DNA from: Corticium candelabrum
Lineage: Eukaryota; Porifera; Homoscleromorpha; Homosclerophorida; Plakinidae
Direction of reading: 5' to 3'
NCBI RefSeq assembly: GCF_963422355.1
Contig: NC_085087.1
Coordinates: 1,124,521 to 1,188,520, forward strand
Length of the DNA: 64,000 nucleotides
In this document: piece by piece, positions 24,701-36,700 of the stretch
Position numbering within the stretch: the stretch's first letter is position 1
How the letters are laid out: every line of letters begins with the position of its first letter
The notes under the pieces: generated by a model
The model's input: the letters and a program-made list of their open reading frames with translations, nothing else
Database searches by the model: none
Told to the model about the DNA's origin: nothing
Made by a program: the position numbers and the translations under genes

Positions 24701-27700
24701 CAGTCTGATATTGAAATGTCTCAGTTATCCTTGCAAGTTTGTCTTCTTGAGGCAGTATCACATATTTAGGCATAAGATATTCTTTTATACTTGTGCAAAC
24801 CTCATTGATAATTTCACAGGCCGTTGACTTGCCAACACCAAACAAGTTTGAAATCGTTTGCAAGCACTCACCACCAGAAAGTTTATAGAGTCAAAGCTAT
24901 CCATTTGCTTACTGGAATAGACTTTCTCATTCTTGTGTTTTCTCTTAATATAGATACCTAAATCACCACAGATGATTGAAAGTGTTCCTATTCATCCTAA
25001 AGTTCCTTTTCCATTGTTCATCACTCCTATGGGTCATAACTTCTTCCCAAAAGTCTTCCGATCTGGGTAAGCTCCACAGTGCTCGAAAACGGCAGTTTCT
25101 TTCCTCTTGCAGCAAACATAAACATAACAACCGCAACAGAATTCTCAACATCGTTAGCTTGTAAAAAAGAAACGTCCTCATGAGGGTCACTCTTTCTTAA
25201 ACTTTCTGATATGACGTTTGCATCTTTCTAACGTCATAAGAACGTACGCTGTGAAGATAAGCTTCTTCCTTTTCTTCATAGTTCTAAGCGGAGGCATGAC
25301 GTGCTGCACGTGAACCAGAGTGAGAGGAGCAACCGTGAGAAAGCTAATCAGGTCAGCTAACCTACTGTCTGTTTGCTATAAGTGTGAACTCAGAAGTGAG
25401 TAATGAGGTAGAGGTCATGGTGAGTGTGCTCATTAAAGGAAAAAGAGCTGCTATAGTTGTACCATGTTACACCGTTTAACTTTAATGATTGCAATTGTTG
25501 GCGTACACTGAACTCACGGTTGCAAAGATTAGGACACAATTCAGAAGCACTTCCTAGTCTTAGATATAGCCATCCCTGCACGTCTTCTACAAAACTGCAT
25601 GCATGCTGTATAATTAACCTATTAGTTACAATTAGCAGAGGTTTCATGGCAAGGAGGAAAAGCGAGCGAGTCGTTTCAGTGGAAAAGCGTCTTTTTGAAC
25701 GTGTCAGACAATTCTTCAAAGAAGAACGACGAGCCAAACATCGCATCAGTCTCAATAGGGTCACCGACCGACTGGTAGCTGCCACTGGCCTAGGCAAAAC
25801 AACGTTGGCAAAGATCCACACAGAATTCTTGTCAAGTCAACAGTTTCAAACAATGAAGAAGAAACACGTTAAACAAGAACGCCCACTGACCATCAACGTT
25901 GATGATTTTGATCGAGCAGCAATACGGAGAACAGTACATGAAATGTATGAAAATAGAGACTATCCAACCTTGGACAAACTACTTGTGCGTGTCCGCGAAA
26001 AAGGAGTATTTCCTGGCGGGCGGACAACTCTCTTTTGCTGACTGAAGGAAATGGGATTCAGACATACCCTACGTGACAACAAATTATATTTCTATGAACG
26101 TAGAGACATTATGAAGCAGCGCCATAATTACCTAAAAAATTAGGCAGAATAGAAGAGAAGACTATCCTATAGTGTACTGGGACAAAACCTGGGCAAACTC
26201 ACACATGGTTCCGGAGAGACTCTGGCTAGATGAACAGGGACGCGGTGGGTGGAAAAGACCCTCAGGAAAGGGTCAACACCTCATCATACTTCACACAGGA
26301 AGTGAAACGGGGTGGACTCCCAATGCAGACTTGGTTTTCAGATCAAAGAACAGCACAGGCTACCACGACGAAATGAACTCAGAGCATTTCTTGGAGTGGT
26401 TCCAGAAGCTGTTAGTCAATGTACAGCCAGGCTCCGTTATCATGCTTGATAACGCCCCTTACCACAACTCTGTAGTAGAAAAGGTTCCGACAAAATCAAG
26501 CAGAAAAAATAAATGCAAGAGTGGCTTACACGAAAGCGAATTCCTTTTAGTGACAAAGACCTAAAGAAGGATTTGTTTGCAAAAATCCAATTGTCGGTGC
26601 CAAACAGAAAGTTGTATGCTACCAACAAAGCTGCCAAGGCATGCGGCCACATTGTCCTCCAATCTCTCGTCGCACATTGCGAACTTAACCCCATAGAGCT
26701 GGTCTGCGCTGATGTCAAACAATATCTCAAAGTCCACAACAAAACGTTCAAGCTTGCAGACCTCGAGCAATTGGTTCAGAATGCATTCCAATCCGTCACA
26801 CCCAAGATGTGGGGCAAACACTGCCAGCATGTGCAGAAAGAGGAAGAGCGCTTCTGGGAGAAGGATGGACTCCAAGAAGACAGCGTGGAGGAATTTATTA
26901 TAGAACTGGGGATGACGACGATGATATCGAGGTTAGAGACATAGAATTCGAAGGTGAAGAAGAAGACTTCGACGGTCAACAAGACCAATATGAACCTGTT
27001 ATGGACGAGAACGACAGGAAATTGTTGCCATCAGACGCTGTTTCAGATGCGTAGTAGCGTAACGCTAGCATACAGTAATCGGTTAGTCTAACAAAATAAT
27101 TGGATAATGACAGTTGCACCACCCATTGTTTCCTCATAGACCTTTGATATGTAAAAACGTTATCCTTTGGTATTCTTTGTTGCAAGGGCTTAGATAATTG
27201 ATAAACAGAAATGCCAGATCTAGCGGTTTCTAACGATACCAAGATCATCGCGAAAGTCCAAAAAACATTGGAGATATTGATGATTTTCAAAGTTCACGCT
27301 TATGGGGAACAGACAGTAGGTTAGCTGTTCACATTCAACTTAGATTAATTACAACCAATTACATTTAATTTGCTCTAACCTAGGTTAGACTCCCGTCTGA
27401 ACACACGCACAATCTACCAAGCTGAAAGTATTTTGCATAACAGCTGTCATTTTGAACTATACTAACGTTTTCAATGTTTTTTGAGTATAGTAGAACCGCG
27501 CCAATCCAAATTACCTTTAGCACCCTGCCTCGTGTACCCAGATCCTCATACGTATCCTGATCTGGGTTTGCTCCCCATTGAAACGGTTATCTAGTCTTCA
27601 GCAAATGCGCATATCTGACTATTATAAACATGGACTGTCACATTATTTACAAACAAGCCATAGTAAATGTGCCAGTGATCTGGGTTCCGAGGCAAGGTAT

Positions 27701-30700
27701 GGACCTCCGTTGCTACGTGTTTTGTAATCTGAACAAATTCACTAATCCAAACAGGGATTGGCATGGGGCTGTTTGGATTAGCAAGGTTCAACTGTGATAA
27801 TTTCTTAAAATTTTCCATCAAGAAATTATATATAATTTTGGATAATAAAGTATTTTTGCCTCAAAAATTGCCGTATGTCTGGGCTTTTGTCTTGGCATGT
27901 GTCCACAAACATTGCCAAAAATGACCATTAGACAAAAGCCTGCAGCTTAAGAAGACAACTCAGCGAGAAGCGAGCAACTTCCCTTTCTCAACTATGGCTT
28001 CCGCTTTCAAACTGAAATGCCAGTACCACTTCTGTGCAATATACATACCTGCCAACCTCTGGATGTGACCCCCCCGAGACTTGGACGCCCAAATCCCCAG
28101 AATTTAGCGTACATTTCTGGAACACAATGTACCAACTGCCATGCCCTTGTATGACAGTGTCTTTGATAGTGTTTCAGAGTCTCCTTCGGCCTCTTCAATA
28201 GGCTGTTGCTATCCTGTACCAGCTTCCGCCTAGTCTCGCATAGCCCAACTGTTTCTCATCGATATTCGCGCTTACTGTAACTCTATGTGTTGTAAATAAC
28301 CAAAGCCACTAGGCCACAGACCAGAAAATAACTTGAAAGATCATTAAAATCAGGACGGAATGCTTGTATGACTTTGACTTCGCTACCGACTCTCTCGGTT
28401 GTATTTGTCTGACCCTGTTCAAGGAAATATTAGGACATTTCATATCCCAACCGGAACGCCGGGATGAAGGGCCAAATCCCAGGACAATCCAGGAAAGAAA
28501 TCAGCAGTTACGGAGAGTGAGACGATGGTGTTCTTAGTCATCGTCATGCAAATTCCTACTAGCAGATGCTGAATCAGTGACAACCAACAGTTGCTCAGAC
28601 TCTGTGACAGAGCAGCCCAATACTTCAAAATATGGCATTCCTTGACGGTTTGTTTGTTTTGCTCATCCTGGATGCGTAAGTTCCTAATAGAGACAGTCGC
28701 TTTGTTGAACTGGTTTAGTTTTTAAACGTGGTTAAGCTAAACTAGTTTAAGGTGCAGCTAGTGGAAACACAGCCCTCAGTGAGGGCTTCACAAATGATTT
28801 TTCATGTCGCTTTTAAAAAAAGAATAATCAAACAATAAGACATGATAAAATAGCCTTGTAAAATGCACATATTACACAAATGGCTACTTCAAGAATATGG
28901 AAAAAAGTACATGCTGCACTAAAGCAATTAAGACACCACTAGTTGCAATAACAGTCATCAAGAAGCAGCTCCTGAAAAAACCTACCGTTTCAACTTCACC
29001 CACTTTGAGCAAATTTTGCTTCACTGATGGTTGTCTTTCATGGTTTTATACTGTCAATGTGAACATTTTGCGTTTAAAGGAGAACTCTCACCAAATACTA
29101 AAACTTGTTGAAAGAAAGATACAAGGCCTGGTATCTTCCTGCAGGAAACCTACGGTCCAAACAGCCATAGAAGCAGAGAATCAGCAACGAGTTGTTCAGA
29201 CGATTCCCCGTATGTACGCAAAGTCTTACTCTCTCGAAGCAACTACTTTCGGTTTTGGTTATAAATCACAACTTGACACCATATGTCTCACAATCCTTAC
29301 CTTGAAATGTGCACAGATATCGGTCTTCCTTGCTAACCAACAATCAGAGTTACGCATACGCCACATACAGGTACTAAACACGTCTACAAAGGTAATTTTC
29401 AATGCTTTATTTCTTCGTTATGGTAAACTACTGCAGTAAACGATTGCAAAGAGTTGTGTCATGAAATGACAGCTTTCATCTGAGAGATAGTTGATTTTGG
29501 TGAGAGTTCTCATTTAAACAAATGTCATTGCCTAAGCACATATTAAAGCACAAGCATCTGATCAGGTGTCCAATGCCCCCTTCCATGACTAAAATCAACA
29601 AAAAATTGTATAATTCTCTAAGTCAGAATTTCTAAAACAGAAATTAGTTGTTAATATATCATTCAGCTAACATAAAATACAACCCATGTAAAAGCTGTAC
29701 AACCTCAACCGTTACATGTAGGGATACTTGTGATGACTGAACACTGAGTGAAACTCAATAACAATAATGAACACAAGCCAGCTAGTGATTACTTCAGTAG
29801 TCTTAAACTTACGTTCTCAGAACCAGACGACAATAGACTGTTCATCTGCTTGTCACTGACATGGTCTTCACATGTTCTAATCACGGTCTGTAGTTCAATA
29901 ATGCTCCTAGAAATAAAAGCTTCTCTTGCAAACAGTCAACACACTCATTGTTGTCTTAATTACTGTGGTAAAGTTTCCTTCTGATGCACTGCTGTATGTA
30001 AATCAGCATTGACTTTCCTTTGCATCTAGCAAATACAAAAGATCTGTATTAATTGCCAGTTTGTCAACAAGTGCTGGTACTTTGTGTGGAGTTTGGACAA
30101 ATGTAAAATGTACTCAGAGCTCTCCCCAAGGTGTTTTGGAGTAGCGCAGAGCTACACAATTTGGAGACAAACCTTAATTTTACCCTATATACCTGGCCCC
30201 AGTACAGCAATCTGTCAGTTGTGAAAAACAAGTAATTTAGACACAACTTTTACACAGGTAACATATTGTTAAATTTAATTATCTACACAGCAAAGGATGT
30301 CTGCACTATGACATTTATAAGAATGCAGTGGCACCTGGCAATCATGAAACAGCCTGATTTCTAACATGTCAAAGACATCCAGAAATCATGCTATGGCATA
30401 GAAGAAGCAGTCAAGATGCTGCCAACCCCAATGAGCCAGTTCTCAATGAAGATGAGTCTGACAACATCACAAGTTTGTTTTGCAAAGTGCAGTGACAACT
30501 TGCAGTAGTGGCAACAAAGGATATGAAGTCTTCTAGAAATAGTTTCAACTGTTTGGTGATTGTAGTTTGCATATACATATATATATTACATGTATTCCAT
30601 CTTCATGCAATCATTATATCACTAGCATATTGTAGATGCTCTAGAGTTCATACCATTTACATACTGAAACTCAAAAGCAGACTGGAATGTTCTTTCACTT

Positions 30701-33700
30701 ACCCGACCCCTATTCCCCCGTTGCTTGCCCAAAGGGGGTCACATAATCAAAAGGCTATTGTATTGCCAGACTTAGGTAATGCTGCTGTGATGTTTATCTT
30801 GACACAGTTGACAAAGAATACAAGCATATGCATAGCTATAGAATATATGGTATTTCCTTGTTTAAGCGCCACGTCGCACAGGGCTTATTGAAGTGCTGCA
30901 AATTAATTTTTCCCCTCCATTCTCGCACTCTTCACTCATTCACACCGTTACCATAGTGTCTGTCTGCTTCTCGATTCTCGTACTTCTCTGAGTAAGATAC
31001 CACTTTAAGCTTAAACAGGTAGTCCCATGGACAAACAACCAAAGCTTTAAAAATAGGACTTGACAAGAGAATCCTAATGACGCAAGTTGCACATCAAAGT
31101 TTGCCTCCGTTGTTAAACTAAAAATGATTGCTCTTCATGGACCTTAGTCAACAATAAGAAGTGTCTTTCACATGATGCAAAGGGAAACGTTTCACTGCAT
31201 GGTATGTTATAAGCAGTAATTATGTAACCACTCCAACTCAGCGAGAGATCAAGTTTCTAGGCAGAAGCAGCAGCGTTGACTGAAAGGCTACGGAAACTAT
31301 AGTCGTGACTCATGCGTGGATCTCTTCTAGACGGCAGTATTTGAGCTCTTGTGCGTTCGAATTGTACCTACTCACTACGCAAGCATACATGTAGCAATGA
31401 AAGAGAATGGTTAAGAGAATGTAAGTAAGCTAACAGACGTCAATCTCTGTAGTCGCATGTTCTTCTGCTTGCAATACACATTCTACTCTACTTACGTAGT
31501 AGTTCATTGTGTTGGGTGCATGGGTTGGATTAGGAACAAAAATTGATAGCATAGCAGATCCCATCATGCAGTGCAATGTTTCTGCTGATGCTTGGTAAAG
31601 ATGGAGCTCTCGCCCTTTATGAGCTAGTAAGAAAAATAGGCGAGTCTGACTGAGGAAAGTCAAGATTCTTATACAAAGGAATTCTGGTATACTTCTCACA
31701 CTTACCACTAAATGCTTCTCATTAATTTGGGCCAAAGACACACGTTTTGTTGACATTGATAATAGTGACATCATTTATTACAGAAGCAATCATTTTAAGT
31801 TCAACAAGGAAGTAAATATAAAAGTAAAACTAATGCCCTTCAAATTCTCTTGTCAAAAGCTATTCTTAAAGCCTAGGTTGTTTTCCGTGGGAATGCCCCT
31901 TTAAAGAAAGCACTGTAGCTTCAAAGTCTTTTTATACCTATGTAAGTTGCACGCTGTAATCTCGCTGAGAGAAAATTTCTGCAAGTGATCAGATGCAATA
32001 CATGCACTAGACAAGTGACCAGGCCCTGCGGCATTCTTTCAAGGGTGCGGTACTTATTCATTTCAGATTGTTCTACCACACGGCGTTTTTTCAAAGACAG
32101 CGTTTTTGAAGGGCAATGCATTAATTAAAGGAGAATTCTCACCAAAATCAACAATCTCTCAGATGAAAGATGTCACATCATGACACAAAACCTAGCAACA
32201 GTTTACTGCAGACTTCTACCATAATGAAGAAATAGAGCATTGACTGTCTTGTGTGAGCGTGTTTAGTACCCGTATTTTTCTTTCGGACTAAATCATTGCT
32301 GGTTAGCAAGGAAAACCAATACCTGTGAACTTTTCAAGGTAAGGATTGTGAGACATATGGTAGCAAGTTGTGATTTATTGAATAAACAAACTGGGACCCC
32401 AAACCTATCGTGACGTGTTTCTTTCTATTATTTGTCTAGTACACTTGTGAAACTTAGTTAGGGTAGTGCTGGGTTCCTTTGCCTGGCAGTACACCTGGTT
32501 TGAACCAAAAAGAGTACGATTTCTCAGTCGTTTAGTCTCTGCTTTGGAAAAGTTTGTCATCTAGTATGAGGAGACGCTACAGTACACATGCGGTGAGCCT
32601 GGAGCACTGGCACTCTTCTCAGCACTGTTTTCATAGTTGCGGTTTTAAAAATTGTGTTAAGCAACCAAGGGCAGTACACTACAAAACCCAAATGCAGTCA
32701 GTAAATGTGCAGCCTTGCCTTGTTGATAAATTCATCATGTGAATTTGGCAAAGGTTCTTCCAAAAGTTCTCTCAACCTATCCATGTTCACCACTAAGACT
32801 GTACGAAGAACTTCACGCTCCGAGACAACCCTGTAGAAGGCTGAATTCTGAGTGATACAATCCAGTGTCTGTTGCTCCTGCTCTGAACACCAGTCATGAA
32901 CATGAACACCAGTCAGTGTTGCCTAGACGGCCCTGATTTGGTTCCTCTAGATGTTCGGTCTCTAATGCACTATCTCTTCTCCACTAGAGTATCAAGCTCG
33001 TCTGAGTCTACCTCAGGTTTGTATAAGTATGGCAATATCTGCTCAAATGAAGAACATGCACTCTCTGCCATGACTGCAGAACCCAATTTAAAAAACCACA
33101 ACCATGAAAACAGCGCTGAGTCGGGGGTGCCGACTAATTAGAAGAGTGCCGGTACCCCAGGCTCACCTCATGTGTAGTGAGAAATCACACTTATTTTTGG
33201 TTCAAAACAGGTGTAATGCCAAGCAAAGAAACCCAGCACTACCCTAACTAAGTTTCACAAGTGTACTATACAAATAATAGAAAGAAACACATCACGATAG
33301 GTTTGGGGTCCCAGTTTGCTTTCATCAATAAATCACAACTTGCTACCATATGTCTCACAATCCTTACCTTGAAAAGTGCACAGGCATCAGTCTTCCTTGC
33401 TAACCAACAATGATTTAGTCCGAAAGAAACATACAGGGTACTAAACACGCCCACACAGAACATTTCAATGCTCTATTTCTCCGTTATGGTAGAAGTCTGT
33501 GGTAAACGGTTGCTAGGTGTTGTGTCATGATGTGACAGCTTTCATCTGAGAGATTGTTGATTTTGGTGACAGTTCTCCTTTAAACGAGGAAATACGGTAT
33601 TCTATGGTTTTATTTCAGTCTTGTTTGATCATACTATAAGATTTAGTGTTACTATTTACATGTTGGTATTAGAACAAAGGCAGCAAAGTGATGTCTTTTT

Positions 33701-36700
33701 GACTTAAAATAAATTAAAGTGCGTTCACGCATTAGAGAGACTGGTGGAATGTAGGGTACACAGGGTACACCCTAAGGCGTGGTGTAGTGCTTGTGTAAAC
33801 AAATGTTATGTTGTCACAGGAGGTATGAATGTGTTGCCGCTGGCTGCCTCGCTGGCTTGAAATGCGGTTTGCTTCATGATGCAATGATATACTAAAATTG
33901 TACTTTTGCTATAACCCATGACAACAGACCTGGACGTTTCAATGTGCTCACTGGTTTTATGTGTCGGTTGCCTCTTTTAGGAACAGCTATATGTACCAGA
34001 TACATACACTCATTCACTTCTGGCTCAAAGAAGCGTCTGGAAAACACGAGAACTTGACTAATTTGATCATATCAGAACCAAACTGACCAGCCATTTAGTG
34101 CATTCTTGAGTGTTGGTGACATCACTATGAGGACTTTGACCTTCCTGCTTCCTCTGACCTACAGTATAGTCAGAAATGGGGCTTCTATACTAAATGGTGA
34201 ACTTCAAAATTCTTCTTGGTTACCTAACCATACAACCACCTGACTATAAAACACCAGCCACCATTTACTCAAATTAATTATCACTTTGATTTTATTGAAT
34301 TTACTTCTACTTACAACTGCGTTCATCTATTTTCTAATTTCTGTATGGCTATGCACAAAGGGAAACATCTCAGAAGTATTGAAAAGACCTGGGTGCTTAA
34401 ACTGCATGACTTCTTTAAGATAGAAATGCAGAAAGGAGTTTTGCTCTTGGACAAGCCAGCTGACCGTGTAGCTGAGGTTATTGGTATAAATAGGTCCACT
34501 GTATATCGGATCTGCAAAGAACAGAAAGAAAGGGACATGTCAGCAGTCCACAGAAGAGGTAAAATGGAACACAGTGGATCAGTTAAAGGGTACACAGACA
34601 ATTTTCAGAAAGATGTCATTAGACGCAGAATACATAGATTCTATACAGACAAGACCTTCCCTACCATGTCGTTGCTGCATGCAGCTTTAGTACATGAAGT
34701 CAACTACCCTTTCTCTAAGACGACTTTATACAAGACAGTACGTAAGATGGGTTTTGCCTACAAAACAATGAACAGGAAAAAATGTCTCTACGAGCAAAAT
34801 CGCATCTTAACAGCAAGGGCAACTACCTGAAACAAATACAAGAATTCAGAGAAAGAAATAGACCCATTGTATACTTGAATAAAACATGACTACATCAACA
34901 AAACACTTCGGAAAAATGCTGGACAGACTATGATAGAAAAAGAGGATTAAGAATTCCTAGTGGAAAAGGGAAGAGGCTGATTGTTTTACACGCAGAAGGA
35001 GAAATGGGATGGATACCAAAAGCAGAGTTGGTTTTTTGTGGGGAAAAGAGACACTGGTGACTACCACAATGAAATGAACATTAGTCATTTTATGGAGTGG
35101 TTTGAGCATAAACTTCTACCCAAGTGCCCAACTCAATCAGCTATAGTCCTAGACAATGCAAGGTATCACAATGCCGTAGTAGAAAGGATCCCTACGAAGT
35201 CTTCCAGAAAGCAAGATATGATTGACTGGCTGGCCAAACATAAAATACTCTATGAGGCAATAATGTTGAAAGTCGAACTGTTTGACCTAATCAAGAGATT
35301 CAATCCCATTTCTGTGTACCAGATGGATGTTCTAGCAGCAAAGTTTGGATGTGACTGTCTACGACTACCCGTGGGACACTGCAAGCTCAATCCCATTGAG
35401 GGGTATGGGCACAGGTAAAATGACATGCTGCACAGCACAACACAGGGATTGCTGGGTTTACGATGGAAAACATCAAGCGCCTGTGTAGAGAAGGTCTAGC
35501 AAACGTTACTGTGAAAAAGTGGGCAAACTGCGTGAGGCACGTACATGAGAAGGTGGACAAGCATTACAGGACAATACACAGTGTGTTAGATGACGTTGTA
35601 GAGCAGATTGTCATTGAAGTTGGTTCAGAATCAGAAGATTTGTCGTCGTCTGTAACTGAAAGTTCCAAGGATGAAGACTAGAAACAGATCCTAGACACAC
35701 TCTTTCTTAGCTAACTGACACCCCAACTGGGAAGTTTACTGTTTTGGGTTACTGTTAACAGCCTGCTAGCTATAACAATTATGTACTTAGCTTTATGCAA
35801 TTAACCCTAATCCTGCCTTAGTCCCGCCTTTCTCCGCCCCTAACTCATTAAAATACAGGAAATTGGCTCTATTAACTTCAGTTACATCTGTGTACCCAAC
35901 GGTGAGTGCAATTAGATCCAACAAGTGAAGACCTTTTGATTGATACCAATACCCACCCGGAGAGCAACACCTTTGTTGCGCAAATGGCCACATTCCACCA
36001 GTCTCTCTAATGCGTGAACGCACTTTAGATACATTACAGAGTTCTCATCATGATTTTTGCCAGCCAGAAATACATAACTCATCTAAAAGAGCGTGACCAT
36101 GTGGGCTTGTTGCTAATTGGCCTTGCAATTCTTCCTGTATGCATTGCAGATTAGGTTGCGGCCAACTAGTTATTCAATTAGATTTAAAAACAATACTAAG
36201 GGTCACTCCAAAGAACTGTGCAGCTTTAGTGTGCAGTCAAAATAGTGAGGTCCGGTGATTGAGGGAGTTCGTGGAAAGTGTCCTGCGTAGGAATGAGTGC
36301 CTCATAAACTGTTAGAACATGATCAAAGACAGTGTCCATTGCCTTTACCGCCAAAGAATCTCACAAAACGCCTATTCTCTGGAATGTTACCAAACGGAAA
36401 TAAATTGCACGAAAAGAAGGTCAGTCTCTAGACAGTCTAAAAGTAGCACAACAGTTTCCACCGTTCTTGGAGTGACAGAAACAACAGAGAGACCGTTTCT
36501 GGGAATGTGATTGCGTCAGTAAGGCTCACATGAAGTGATGGTGTAAAAATGCTGCACTTGGTGGATGAAATTATTGAAACGGCCCCATCAAACGATCTTA
36601 ACGTACATCTGTCGGGTTTGCTCTGAGATAGCACCCAGATACCCAACATGGTTAGTATGGATTTCCCATTTGGCAAAGCCGTTAGCCTATAATATATCTA

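Larger units (their letters stand above)
22840..27414. mobile_element. PIF/Harbinger element, interrupted by another transposon
   Basis: Left end near 22840 (GTGCATTCACATTCAACCTA) carries two copies of the palindrome AACCTAGGTT (22858, 22919). A matching end with TTCACATTCAACTTAG and AACCTAGGTT lies at 27328-27414, just beyond a second transposon (25354-27327). Between the left end and that insertion are the two Harbinger genes, a Myb-like gene on plus and a transposase on minus. I infer that the second transposon inserted near the right end of the Harbinger element; exact termini and target duplication are not resolved. Confidence 0.5.

Noticed and set aside
28897..29439. 180-codon plus frame
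   Set aside because: Crosses the left boundary of a TTAA MITE and matches no domain; chance open frame.
30508..30891. 127-codon frame with hydrophobic start
   Set aside because: Not a convincing signal peptide or domain; no splice or promoter context.
36230..36680. LPQSPDL motif on the minus strand as a Tc1 relic
   Set aside because: Single short match, no helix-turn-helix or catalytic blocks nearby.
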